From Rubrivivax sp. (GTDB lineage Bacteria > Pseudomonadota > Gammaproteobacteria > Burkholderiales > Burkholderiaceae_C): a stretch of 64,000 nucleotides of DNA. Under the pieces are notes generated by a model that saw nothing but the letters and a program-made list of their open reading frames with translations, was not told the DNA's origin and did no database searches. Within the stretch, counting starts at the first letter, position 1; each line of letters opens with the position of its first letter. This document shows positions 9,301 through 17,285 of the stretch, piece by piece. Where the stretch lies: positions 1-64,000 of the forward strand of contig JAEUPC010000078.1 of the NCBI GenBank assembly GCA_016789865.1, in the 5' to 3' direction. The position numbers and the translations under genes are program-made.

Positions 9301-12300
9301 CGCCTCGGTCGAGGAGCGCGTGGCGCCGCAGGGCCAGCGTGAACTGCGCATCAGCGTGCGCGCCGACGACTTGCGCTTCGTGCGCAGCCCGGTGCTCGTC
9401 GGCCACTACCAGGACGACCCGATCGCCGGCGCCCAGGCGCTGATCGATCGCGAGGTCATGGCCGGCCAGCTGCGCGAACGCCACGAGCTGGGCCTGTACG
9501 CCGGGCCGCTGGGCAGCGCCACCGTGGTGCTGCTGCCGGCCGATGCCACCGGGCAACGCGGCGGCGTGGTGGTGGCCGGCCTCGGCCGCTACGACGGCAC
9601 GCTGACGGCAGGCCACCTGACCGAGGCCGTGCGCACCGCCGCGCTGCGCTATCTGCTGCATGCCGCCGACGTGATCGGCCGCGACAAGCCGGTGCCGCCG
9701 CTGGCCGCGCTGCTGCTGGGGCAGAACTCCAACACCCACATCTCCATCGCCGCCTCGGTGGAGGCACTGGTGCGCGGGGTGATCGAAGCCAACCGGCGCT
9801 TTGCCGAGACCACGCGTTCGACGTCGCAGATCGCGCAGCTGGACATCGTCGAGCTGTACCGCGACACCGCCATCAGCGCCTTCTATGCGCTGCGCGAGCT
9901 GCACGAACGCCTGAACGAAGTGGCCGCGGCCAGCGGCCACACGCTGGTCATGGCCGACACGCTGGTCCAGGGCGAAGGCGTTCGCCAGCGCCTGTACGAC
10001 CGTGCCGGCGACGGCTACTGGCCCAACCTGTTCGTCACCGGCATCGACGCGGACGCGGATCCCGCAGCCGCCCCTGCCGCCCGCAGCGAAGGCGAGCGCG
10101 CCGCGGGCCGCCCCACGCGGCGGCTGGCCGACCGGCTGCGCTTCCTGTTCGTCGGCCAGCGCGCGCGCGCCGAGGCCGTGATGCAGCAGCGCCAGCCCGG
10201 CGTGCTGGAAGAACTGGTGCGGCGGCAGATCCACGTGCGCAGCTGGCAGCCCGACTTCGGCCGCACGCTGTTCCAGCTGACCGTGCCGCACGAGTTCAAG
10301 GACACGCTGCGCCAGACCCCGCGCGCCGTGCTGGTGGTGGACGAGACCACCGCCAACCTGCCCTGGGAGCTGCTGCTGGCCGACGACCCGGCGCGCGGCG
10401 CCGCCGCCGCCGCAACCGATGCCCAGCCGCTGGCGCAGCGCATGGCGCTGGTGCGGCGCTTCCAGAGCGACCGCTTCCGACCCCAGGTGCGGCAGAGCAC
10501 GGGCCGCGCGGCGCTGGTCATCGGCAACCCATCCTGCGAAGGCTTTGCCGAGGCTTTCCCGGCACCGGCCGGCGCCAAGGCCACGCTGCCGCCTCCGAAG
10601 CTGGATGGTGCCGAGCAGGAAGCCGAGGCGGTGGCCGCGCGGCTGCACGGCCTGGGCTACGAAGTGCAACGCGCCATCGGCGAAGACCAGACTGCCGATG
10701 CCGTGCTCGTGCAGCTGTACCGGCGGCCCTGGCGCGTGCTGCACATCGCCGCGCACGGCGTGTTCGATGTCGTGCACCGCGACGGTCTGTCGCGCAGCGG
10801 CGTCGTGCTCTCCGGCGGCTTTCTCATCACCGCCGCCGAAGTGCGGGCGATGGAGTCGGTGCCCGAACTGGTGTTCCTCAACTGCTGCCACCTGGGGCAG
10901 GTGGACGCCAGGCACGAGGCGCCGCTGCGCGAACCCAACCGCCTGGCCGCCAGCGTGGCACGCGAGCTCATCGACATCGGCGTGCGCTGCGTGGTGGTGG
11001 CCGGCTGGGCCGTCACCGACACGCTGGCCGAGCGCTTCGGCAGCGTCTTCTACGACGAGCTGCTGTCGGGCCGGGCCAGCTTCGGCGAGGCCGTGCACGA
11101 GGCGCGCAAGGCGCTGTGGGCGCTCGACCCCGACGACATCACCTGGGGCGCCTTCCAGGCCTACGGCGACCCCGACTGGCGCCCCGAGCGCAGCCGCGGC
11201 GGCGGCGGGCGCCCCGACGGCTACTTCGCTTCTCCCGAGGAAGTGCTCGATGCGTTGAGCAGCCTGCGGGTGGCCATGTCGCGCCGCGATGACGCGCCGA
11301 CCCCGCCCGAGCGGGAGGAGCGTCGGCGCGCGGTCGAACTCCTGTTCGAGCGGCGCTGCCGACCCGAGTGGCGCGGCCGGGCCGAGCTGCAAAGCGCGCT
11401 CGGCGCGACCTGGTACTCGCTCGGCGAGTTTGCGCGCGCGCGCGACGCGTACCTCGCGGCGCTGGCGGCCAGCGGCCCGCGCGGCGTGGTACCGGTGCAC
11501 GACATCGAGAGGCTCGCCAATGCCGAAGCCCGCATGGTTGCGCAGACCGAGGATCCGGCCCTGGCCGACCTGCCCCTGCTGCGGCTGGAGATGCTGGATC
11601 GAGCGACCGCGGACCTGCTCAAGCCGGTACGCGCGTCGAGCGAAGAGCGCAGCGCGTTGCTGGGCAGCGCGTGGAAGATCAAGGCCGACGCTTGCGCTGC
11701 ACGCATGCTCCGCACCCACGGTGGCGATGCAGAGCTTCGTCGCGGCTTCATCGAGGCGCTGCGCGAAGCCTCGGCCGCCTACGGGTCGGTGGAAGGCCGG
11801 CCCGGGCAACCCGACTTCAAACCCTACCCCGCCCTGAACCGGCTGGCGCTCGATGCGGTGCGCGGCTTCCCGGATGCCGCTGCGCGCAGCGCCGCGGTCG
11901 AGGTCGCGCGGGCCTGTGCCACGGTGGCGCGCAAAGGCCTGGAGGAGCACTTCGACGTCTGGAGCGCGATCATGGTGCCCGACGCCGCGCTGACCGAGCA
12001 TGTCATCGATGGCCGCCTGGCGGCGCCCGGCGAACCCGGGCGCCAGGCGGCGCATGCCGTTCGCGACGGCTACCGGTCGGTGCTGGAGCGAACGCCCATC
12101 AAGCCCGTCGAGCTCGACTCGATCCTGGGGCAGATGCGAAAGACTTCGCGCCTGTGGCGCGGCATCGCTCACGTAGAGCCCACTCGGGCGAGCGAAGCGC
12201 GGCGCCTGGCCGCCCGGCTCGAGTGGCTGGGCGATGTGCTGGGGCGGCGCCAACCGTCCGACACGCCTGCACCCCTGGACGCGCCGGCTTCGGCAGCAGC

Positions 12301-12475
12301 GGCAGGGACGCGAAGACGTTCGACCACCGCCCCATCGGCACCGGCCGTACCGCCCCCCGCGCCCACGCCCCCGGCGCCGCGGCCGGGGCGGTCGGCCGGG
12401 GCCGCCCAGCGCTCGGGCACGCGCGCCGCGGCCCCAGCCAGCACGCGCCCACGAAAGACAAGCGCGAAGCGCTGA
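6377..12475 (+). CDS. giant CHAT-domain protease with two alpha/beta-hydrolase (lipase-like) domains
   Basis: 2032 residues; AGGAGA lies 9 bases before the ATG. Domains in order: an unrecognised N-terminal region; a poly-Gly/Ser linker (209-228); alpha/beta-hydrolase 1 (about 230-550; VFVHGTASS, nucleophile elbow S304 in SHSRGG, likely acid/base D499/D503 and H529); alpha/beta-hydrolase 2 resembling LCAT/PGAP1-type lipases (about 580-930; LLPGVMGS, S695 in AHSMGG, H913); a region about 990-1200 with a GLGRYDG segment reminiscent of M17-aminopeptidase N-domains; a CHAT domain (about 1310-1600) with H1460 (HIAAHG) and C1504 (LNCCHLG), the cysteine protease dyad of the caspase clan; a helical region (about 1640-1950) with one TPR-like piece; and a basic Pro/Ala tail. 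No signal peptide or membrane segment. The DUF4062 gene starts 6 bp downstream. CHAT proteases act in caspase-like effector systems; the lipase pairing suggests a membrane-attacking or lipid-regulated effector (inference). Confidence 0.88.
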   Translation: MSNDTNPDAISLAVRGRALAPRLPAMFGAASRDARGGDGAGDPFLPPNYLRARSTTDLAPAARGEWTEEQTHRAADDEVLVLELADGGVLVTHPANLREALQRSHPEVVGDGGTLHLDRLRAGGAGTSRGLGSSLGSLVQRVFTFAAGEGKARDAIIDKALEKVADPLLLGVSWAGTKALMWAIEERLEQPAGSLRRWDGGTGFGTPPAGGGGGGGGGGSGGSSGGSGAEPMLVFVHGTASSTRGSFGDLRESDPALWRSLERRFTGGIYAFEHRTLSESPIDNALQLVAALPTGARVSLVSHSRGGLVADLLCLDGADTTGLATCIARYRYPFARTGTADAAESERVRRELDAAHAAQREQLTQLGALLRERSLAIERYVRVASPARGTRLAGGNFDVFISGLLTLIGQIPVLRASFAYNAFKRVVVEIAKNRTRPHMVPGIEAMLPDSPMAGLLRAGPARRQVEMAVIAGDIDGGGLLQRLGTLLTDTLFFDREDNDLVVDTAAMMGGVAEHAGARVLFDRGAEVSHFNYFANPRTRQALADWLLGGPGAAGAAVFKPLAAPAENFAPAPSRRDGVPDTRPVVVLLPGVMGSHLALADPKKAGELDRIWLDPLDIAKGGLKSLAWGKPNVQAEELFSLFYGKLANRLQATHDVRRFPYDWRQPLDVLADRLAALLVPLLDATEGRPVRLLAHSMGGLVVRAAIHKHSPVMDRLMARPGARLVMCGTPHQGAHSMVENLIGKGDTLRTLVRLDLANDMQEVLDIVAGFRGALALLPKPGFVDTFQGQTEGAGTPVGGEFFDYHSAATWADFRPRVTDRWFGDGKVGQPAQETLEAAAWLWRQDGRDTPALPAAYTPNTIYVAGVAAHTPCGVLHDAKGQLRMVATTRGDGTVTWDSGRIKGIGSFYYLPAAHGDLLAKSEHFDALIELLAEGRTARLPTAPPVTRALEAEAPTRYDAGPPVVADADAVARMAVGASVEERVAPQGQRELRISVRADDLRFVRSPVLVGHYQDDPIAGAQALIDREVMAGQLRERHELGLYAGPLGSATVVLLPADATGQRGGVVVAGLGRYDGTLTAGHLTEAVRTAALRYLLHAADVIGRDKPVPPLAALLLGQNSNTHISIAASVEALVRGVIEANRRFAETTRSTSQIAQLDIVELYRDTAISAFYALRELHERLNEVAAASGHTLVMADTLVQGEGVRQRLYDRAGDGYWPNLFVTGIDADADPAAAPAARSEGERAAGRPTRRLADRLRFLFVGQRARAEAVMQQRQPGVLEELVRRQIHVRSWQPDFGRTLFQLTVPHEFKDTLRQTPRAVLVVDETTANLPWELLLADDPARGAAAAATDAQPLAQRMALVRRFQSDRFRPQVRQSTGRAALVIGNPSCEGFAEAFPAPAGAKATLPPPKLDGAEQEAEAVAARLHGLGYEVQRAIGEDQTADAVLVQLYRRPWRVLHIAAHGVFDVVHRDGLSRSGVVLSGGFLITAAEVRAMESVPELVFLNCCHLGQVDARHEAPLREPNRLAASVARELIDIGVRCVVVAGWAVTDTLAERFGSVFYDELLSGRASFGEAVHEARKALWALDPDDITWGAFQAYGDPDWRPERSRGGGGRPDGYFASPEEVLDALSSLRVAMSRRDDAPTPPEREERRRAVELLFERRCRPEWRGRAELQSALGATWYSLGEFARARDAYLAALAASGPRGVVPVHDIERLANAEARMVAQTEDPALADLPLLRLEMLDRATADLLKPVRASSEERSALLGSAWKIKADACAARMLRTHGGDAELRRGFIEALREASAAYGSVEGRPGQPDFKPYPALNRLALDAVRGFPDAAARSAAVEVARACATVARKGLEEHFDVWSAIMVPDAALTEHVIDGRLAAPGEPGRQAAHAVRDGYRSVLERTPIKPVELDSILGQMRKTSRLWRGIAHVEPTRASEARRLAARLEWLGDVLGRRQPSDTPAPLDAPASAAAAGTRRRSTTAPSAPAVPPPAPTPPAPRPGRSAGAAQRSGTRAAAPASTRPRKTSAKR

Positions 12476-12481
12476 TCGACC

Positions 12482-13651
12482 GTGAATCCGACCGTCTATC
12501 GCGCCATGATCAGCAGCACGGCGAATCACTTCGCCGAGGAGCGTGAGCAGGCGCGTCAAGCCTGCGAGGCCGAGCGTTTCCTGCCGCTGATGATGGAGTT
12601 GCAGCTCCCTGGCGACGAAACCGCCGAGGAAATGTCAAGGCGGCTGGTGGAGGAGTGCGGCGTCTATGTACTGCTGCTGTCGCACCGCTACGGCTCGCGG
12701 CCACAGCGCGACCGTCCGGCCTACACGGCCATCGAGATGGACCTGGCGCTGCAGCTGCGCAAGCCGATCATCGTGCTGCAGTCGGCGCCCGACGCACGGG
12801 TGCGGGCCGACAGCGTCGAACGCGGCGGCCGTGCAGTCGCCGGGCTTCGGAAACTGGTCGCCGGCGCCCTCGAGGGAGGTCGCATTGCCGCCCGCTTCAA
12901 CAGCCCGGCCGAGGTGCGCCGGCTGGTCGCCGAGGGCCTGCGTCGCGAGCGCCAACAGCTCGCCCGGGCGCCGGCCCGGCCCTCGACCCACCCGTTCTGC
13001 GCATTGATCGGAAGTGCGGCCGACGATCTGCGCGACGAGCGCGCCGCCGCGCGCGACGCATGCGAACGCCATGGCGTGCTGGCGCTGCTGCCCGAACGCG
13101 AGCCGCCCAGAGTCGACGAGGGCTCCCAGGCGATGTCGATGCGCCTGGTTGGCGAGTGCGACATCTACGTGCTTCTGCTCGGGGTGCGGGGCCTGGTGGC
13201 CGCCGGGCGAGACAGCCGTTCGTTGACCGAGATCGAGTACGAGGAAGCGCTGCGCCTGCACAAGAAGACCTTCGTGCTGGGTGTGGCCGGCGACGCCCCG
13301 GTACGGTTCGACCAGATCGGGGCCGCCCAGCGGATGACCGAGATGCTGCAGCGCCTTCGGCAACGGGCCGAGGAACGCGGCCAGGTTGCATCCTTCAGCA
13401 ACTGCGCCGATGTGGGCTATTTTGTCGGCGCGGCGATCAAGGGCGCTCGCGAAGTGCTCGAGACGGCGCGCGCCCCAGGCGCTCTGCAACGCCTGCACGA
13501 AGACGAGGCCCAGTCGCTGGCAGATGCCAAGCGGGCCAGTGCCCGGCTCCACCGGCATGCATTGCAGGCACTCGACCCCCAAGCCCTGGAACTGCTCACG
13601 CTGAACCTGAAGGAGTTTGGCGGAACCCATGCACCCCCTCGGCCGCCCTGA
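12482..13651 (+). CDS. tandem DUF4062 protein
   Basis: 389 residues from a GTG 6 bp after the CHAT stop; an in-frame ATG at 12506 is an alternative start. Two homologous DUF4062 copies are visible. Copy 1 is about 8-165, with ISSTANHFAEERE, CGVYVLLLSHRYG and TAIEMDLALQLRKPIIVLQ. Copy 2 is about 172-320, with LIGSAADDLRDERAA, CDIYVLLLGVRG and TEIEYEEALRLHKKTFVLG. Each shows the family pattern of an S-S-x-x-D/H-L-x-E-E-R helix followed by a buried strand ending in a glycine. DUF4062 is a TIR/Rossmann-like fold usually found at the N-terminus of NACHT/STAND signalling proteins; here it stands alone and duplicated. It is most likely translated with the CHAT protein and may be its sensor or adaptor. 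The function is inferred. Confidence 0.8.
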   Translation: MNPTVYRAMISSTANHFAEEREQARQACEAERFLPLMMELQLPGDETAEEMSRRLVEECGVYVLLLSHRYGSRPQRDRPAYTAIEMDLALQLRKPIIVLQSAPDARVRADSVERGGRAVAGLRKLVAGALEGGRIAARFNSPAEVRRLVAEGLRRERQQLARAPARPSTHPFCALIGSAADDLRDERAAARDACERHGVLALLPEREPPRVDEGSQAMSMRLVGECDIYVLLLGVRGLVAAGRDSRSLTEIEYEEALRLHKKTFVLGVAGDAPVRFDQIGAAQRMTEMLQRLRQRAEERGQVASFSNCADVGYFVGAAIKGAREVLETARAPGALQRLHEDEAQSLADAKRASARLHRHALQALDPQALELLTLNLKEFGGTHAPPRPP

Positions 13652-13735
13652 CGCGGCCCCGCCCTCGCCCGCCGCCGTGCCCTGTGAGTGGCACGGCATC
13701 CGCACCCTCCGACCCCCTCCATCGAAAGCTGGGAA

Positions 13736-14458
13736 ATGCCCAAACCCTACATCCTGAAAAAAGGCGACACGCTCGCCAAGATCGCCGCCGCGCAGCTCGG
13801 CGACGCCAAGCTCGCCTCGCTGCTGGTCAGCTACAACGGGCTGGCCGGCGCGCGCGACATCGTCGTCGGCCAGGCGATCCACCTGCCGCCGCGGGCCGAC
13901 ATCGCGGCAGCCAAGGCGCCCAGGCGCAAGGGCCAGGCCAAGGCGCGCAGCGGCGGGCCCATTCGCCCCTGGCCCGCGGCGCCCAACGGGCTGGCCGCGA
14001 TCCTGGAGATGTTCGGCGACCCGGCGCCGTTCGTGCTGCCCGACGGCACCGTGAGCCCGAAGTGGGAGATCCAGCAGATCGCCCGCGCCAAGCTGCCGTT
14101 TCCGATTCCGTACACCGGCAACCCGGCGGTGATGATCACCAAGATCGCCTGCCACAAGAAGCTGGTGCCGCTGTTCGAGGCGGTGTTCGCCGACATCCAG
14201 GCGCAGGGCCTGCAAGGCAGCGTGAAGACCTACGGCGGCGGCTACGTCGCGCGCATGAAGCGTGGGCAGTCCAAGCCCTCCACCCATACCTGGGGCATCG
14301 CCATCGACCTCAACGACCGCACCAACGCGATGGGCACCGCTGGCGACATCGACCCGAAGCTGGTGGCGCTGTTCGAGAGCTACGGCTTCGTCTGGGGCGG
14401 ACGCTGGGGTGGGGCCAACAAGGACCCGATGCACTTCCAGTACTGCAGCGGATACTGA
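13736..14458 (+). CDS. LysM domain plus M15-type (VanY-like) peptidoglycan peptidase
   Basis: 240 residues from the ATG at 13736; the preceding AGCTGGGAA is a weak ribosome site. Residues 4-50 form a LysM peptidoglycan-binding module (YILKKGDTLAKIA, VVGQAIHLPP). After a basic linker (60-72), residues about 115-240 carry the M15/D-Ala-D-Ala carboxypeptidase zinc site: H184 and D191 (STHTWGIAIDLND) and H233 (KDPMHFQY). Such enzymes cut peptide stems in the cell wall. There is no signal peptide, as in phage endolysins and type VI secretion effectors, so it would need another route or lysis to reach its substrate. The 84-bp gap after the DUF4062 gene and shared strand suggest it is the last gene of the caspase/CHAT cluster. 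Membership of the cluster is likely but not certain. Confidence 0.82.
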   Translation: MPKPYILKKGDTLAKIAAAQLGDAKLASLLVSYNGLAGARDIVVGQAIHLPPRADIAAAKAPRRKGQAKARSGGPIRPWPAAPNGLAAILEMFGDPAPFVLPDGTVSPKWEIQQIARAKLPFPIPYTGNPAVMITKIACHKKLVPLFEAVFADIQAQGLQGSVKTYGGGYVARMKRGQSKPSTHTWGIAIDLNDRTNAMGTAGDIDPKLVALFESYGFVWGGRWGGANKDPMHFQYCSGY

Positions 14459-14460
14459 CA

Positions 14461-14545
14461 CCCTCCCCCCCGAAGCGCCTGCGGCGCCTCCCCCCTGGGG
14501 GCGCAGCCAGCGGACCGGCAAAGCCGGATCCACGGCTGCCGCTTG
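14461..14545 (+). repeat. dispersed post-stop hairpin element, copy 1
   Basis: Begins two bases after the LysM-peptidase stop codon. Layout: C-run, GAAGCGCCTGCGGCGCCTC hairpin, CCCCCC-T-GGGGG hairpin, then CCAGCGG, CCGGCAAAGCCGG and a closing CCGCTTGG. Two further copies occur at 44070-44159 (minus) and 48851-48936 (plus). It lies between convergent genes and probably acts as a transcription terminator or mRNA-end stabiliser. Confidence 0.8.
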
Positions 14546-14582
14546 GCGGCGTGGTGAGCCGCCAAAGGCAAGTCGGTCGCGG

Positions 14583-15752
14583 TCAACCCTGGGCGGGGTG
14601 CACCGGCTCGCCCAGGTTGTGCATCAGCCGGTTGGCCCAGCCGAAGATCGCCGCGGCGTGCAGGAGGTCGATGGCCTCCTCGTCGCCGATGCCGCAGGCG
14701 CGCAGCGCCTCGATCTCCGGGGCGCCCAGCGCCGCCGGTTGCAGCGTGACCGCGCGCGCGAAGCGGGCGACGGCGCGCTCACGCTCGCTGCTGCCGGCCG
14801 TGGCAGGGTCGGCAAACACCTGCTCCACGGTGTCGTGCCGGCGCGCGAGCTGCGCATAACGCTGCGCGTGCACTGACGTGCAGTAGACGCAGCCGTTGCT
14901 CACCGACACCACCATCGCGGCCAGTTCGCGCTCGGCGCGTGGCGCGCCGCCGTTGGCGTACATGATGGCGTTGTAGGCCGCCGAGCGGTGGCGCAGCATC
15001 AGCGGCTGGTGCACGAGCGTCAGGTAGTACTGCGACGTGCGCGCCTGCGCGTGGCTCTCGTCGAGCACCTGCAGCTGCAGCGGCGTCGCCTCGGCCAGCG
15101 CCACCGGCTGCAGCCACGAGCGCCATTGCAGCGTCTCGTTGGTGAAGCCGTTGCGGCGGATGACGGGCGCCGCCACCGCTGCGCTGGCCTGCGCGGCGCC
15201 CGGCGACGAAGGCGCCTTCGCCGACGACGCCGCCGCCGCCGTGACGTGGGGCCCGCCGTGGGTCGTGGCGTCGGCCGCGGTGCGCGCCCCGGCGGCAGCA
15301 CGCAAGGCCCTCAGCCCCGCCACCACCCGCGTCTGGCAGGACAGGAAGGCCACCAGCTGCGCAAGCGCCACGATCGCCGCGTCGGCCAGGCCCGCGGTGC
15401 GCAGCGCCTGCAGCGCGGCGCGGTCGCCGCGGCGTGGGTCTGTGGTGAGCAGGCCGGCCCAGTGCCGCATCGCGGGCCCGGCGGCAGCCGGTGCATCGGC
15501 TTGCGCGCCGAGCAGCGCGCGGTAATGCCCGGCCAGCTCGCCGGCCCCGGCGGCTTCGCAGCAAAACACGGCCACGCGCAGGCGGTCGGCCGTGCTCAGG
15601 CCGGGCACCGGTTCGCGCAGCAGCGCGTCGTGGCTGGCCTGCGTGCCGGCGATCGCGGCGGCACGCAAGCGCCGCGCCGCAAAGAGCGGCATGCCGGGCA
15701 TTAGGCCCACGGCGTGGTCGATGACGTCGGCGGCATCGGTGGGGTCGGTCAC
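14583..15752 (-). CDS. carboxymuconolactone-decarboxylase-fold (AhpD-like) peroxidase-related protein, two-domain
   Basis: 389 residues from a GTG that overlaps the monooxygenase TGA by four bases (GTGA), the arrangement that decided the start. The C-terminal half (from about 210) matches peroxidase-related AhpD/CMD proteins: helical, with the redox motif C288-V-Y-C291-T-S-V-H295. AhpD-type proteins use this CxxCxxxH site to reduce peroxides or act as thiol carriers. The N-terminal half looks like a second, degenerate CMD domain without the cysteine pair (MPGMPLFAARRLRAAAIAGTQAS). An Ala-rich linker joins them. Tight coupling to a flavin monooxygenase suggests a joint oxidative reaction, perhaps peroxide removal (inference). 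Confidence 0.75.
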   Translation of the reverse strand: MTDPTDAADVIDHAVGLMPGMPLFAARRLRAAAIAGTQASHDALLREPVPGLSTADRLRVAVFCCEAAGAGELAGHYRALLGAQADAPAAAGPAMRHWAGLLTTDPRRGDRAALQALRTAGLADAAIVALAQLVAFLSCQTRVVAGLRALRAAAGARTAADATTHGGPHVTAAAASSAKAPSSPGAAQASAAVAAPVIRRNGFTNETLQWRSWLQPVALAEATPLQLQVLDESHAQARTSQYYLTLVHQPLMLRHRSAAYNAIMYANGGAPRAERELAAMVVSVSNGCVYCTSVHAQRYAQLARRHDTVEQVFADPATAGSSERERAVARFARAVTLQPAALGAPEIEALRACGIGDEEAIDLLHAAAIFGWANRLMHNLGEPVHPAQG

Positions 15753-17266
15753 GGTCTCGGTTCTCCCTTCGGTTCGAACGGCGGCAGCGGCGAGGCAACC
15801 CACTCGTCGCCGAACACTTCGGGCTCGGCATAGGCCTGCATGCGCGCGAAGTGGTGCGCCACGTCTTCGGTGTACAGCCGCGCCGCCAGGCCGTGCGCGA
15901 GCTGCAGCGCGCCTTCGCTGATGGCCGGGATGTCGCCGGTGATCACGCCCAGCGACAGCGCCGCGGGGTAGCAGAAGCAGTGGATGCGCTCCAGCCCCGG
16001 GCAGTGGTGACCGGCGCGGGGCTGGAACTCGAAGTCGGGCCCGAGGTCGGGCGACGCCGACAGCTCGGCATCCTCCTGCCCCGGTTCGGCGTGCCAGCGG
16101 TGCTGCCACAGCCGCACATGCGGCGCGATGTGGCGCAGCATCGGCCGCTGATTCCAGTCGAGCGCGAAGCCGGTGGCGAAGACGAGGAAGTCGAGCTCGA
16201 TCGGGCCGGCCGACGTGAACACGACGAGCGCGCCGCCGCGCTGTTCCGCACCCTGCACCGCGCAGCCGAGGTGGAAGAAGGCGTTGGCGTGCCGCGCCAC
16301 GCGCTGTGTGCTGTTGCGCGGCGGCGGCACCTGCTCGACGTTGATGTAGTGGCGGTAGCGCCACTTCCACGCGTCCGGCAGCCGGCCGTAACCGTGCACG
16401 AAGCCGGGGTTGCCGGCGCCCTTGCCCTTGTTGATGCGCGGGATGTCGGGGCGGCGGATGAGCAGGTGCACGCGCGCGGCGCCGCACTCCAGCGCCGTGC
16501 CGGCGCTGTCCATCGCGGAGGCGCCGGCACCGATCACACCCACGCGCAGGCCGCGCAACGTGCCGTGGTCCAGCTCGTCGGCCGAGTGCGCCCAGCGCGT
16601 GCGCGGCAGCGCGTTCGCCCAGGCCGGCACCCAGTTCCCGCCGAGGCCCGCGCGGCCGGTGGCCAGCACGCAGCGGCGGGCGTAGACGCTGCCCAGGCGT
16701 TGGCCCTGTTGCTGCGCGTGCTCCAGGCGCAGCTCGACCAGCCCTTCGTCGCCACGCGGCAGCACGTCGGTGACGCGGTGCAGGTTGTGCACCTCCAGAC
16801 CAAGCACGCGCCGGTACCAGCGCAGATAGTCCATCCACATGAGGCGTGGAATCTTGTCCAGCGCCTCCCAGGCCGGGCTGCCGAATTGCGCTTCGAACCA
16901 GGCGCGGAAGGTCAGGCTCGCCAGGCCGAGCGCGGGCCCGGCGAGCTGCTTGGGCGAGCGCAGCGTCTCCATGCGCGCCGTGGTGGACCACGGGCCTTCG
17001 AGGCCGGCCGGCGCCTCGTCGACGATCTGCACGCTCATGCCGCGGTGCTGCAGCGCCGCGCCGAGTGCCAGCCCGGCCATGCCGCCGCCGATGATGGCCA
17101 CGTCGGCCACCGGCTGCCCCTGGTGCACGCGCTCGGGCGTCCAGCGCGCAGCCGGCAGTTGCAGGCAGGCCAGCTCGTAGGCCAGCCGCTGTTCCAGCGC
17201 AGCCAGGCCGCGGGCCGGTGCGGCAGCAGGGGGTGCAGCGCGGTTGGAGGGCGGGTTCATCGTCAT
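15749..17266 (-). CDS. flavin-containing monooxygenase (NAD(P)/FAD-dependent oxidoreductase)
   Basis: 505 residues. The FAD-binding Rossmann motif is IIGGGMAG (58-65), the NADPH motif is VIGAGASAMDS around 245, and FATGFALDWN is the usual FMO/BVMO ATG-type segment. The catalytic pattern is that of class B monooxygenases, which insert one oxygen atom into a soft nucleophile or ketone; the canonical FxGxxxHxxxW fingerprint was not found, so the exact subclass is open. It lies 20 bp downstream of the hydroxyisobutyrate-dehydrogenase-like gene and is translationally coupled to the CMD protein. A second ATG two codons downstream (17260) is possible. Confidence 0.8.
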   Translation of the reverse strand: MTMNPPSNRAAPPAAAPARGLAALEQRLAYELACLQLPAARWTPERVHQGQPVADVAIIGGGMAGLALGAALQHRGMSVQIVDEAPAGLEGPWSTTARMETLRSPKQLAGPALGLASLTFRAWFEAQFGSPAWEALDKIPRLMWMDYLRWYRRVLGLEVHNLHRVTDVLPRGDEGLVELRLEHAQQQGQRLGSVYARRCVLATGRAGLGGNWVPAWANALPRTRWAHSADELDHGTLRGLRVGVIGAGASAMDSAGTALECGAARVHLLIRRPDIPRINKGKGAGNPGFVHGYGRLPDAWKWRYRHYINVEQVPPPRNSTQRVARHANAFFHLGCAVQGAEQRGGALVVFTSAGPIELDFLVFATGFALDWNQRPMLRHIAPHVRLWQHRWHAEPGQEDAELSASPDLGPDFEFQPRAGHHCPGLERIHCFCYPAALSLGVITGDIPAISEGALQLAHGLAARLYTEDVAHHFARMQAYAEPEVFGDEWVASPLPPFEPKGEPRP

Positions 17267-17285
17267 GTGCGCAGTGTGCTGCGAC

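Noticed and set aside
6098..12559. A 2153-codon open frame on the minus strand
   Set aside because: It is antisense to the CHAT protein, shows His/Gln/Arg-rich composition typical of GC-rich shadow frames and no domain motifs.
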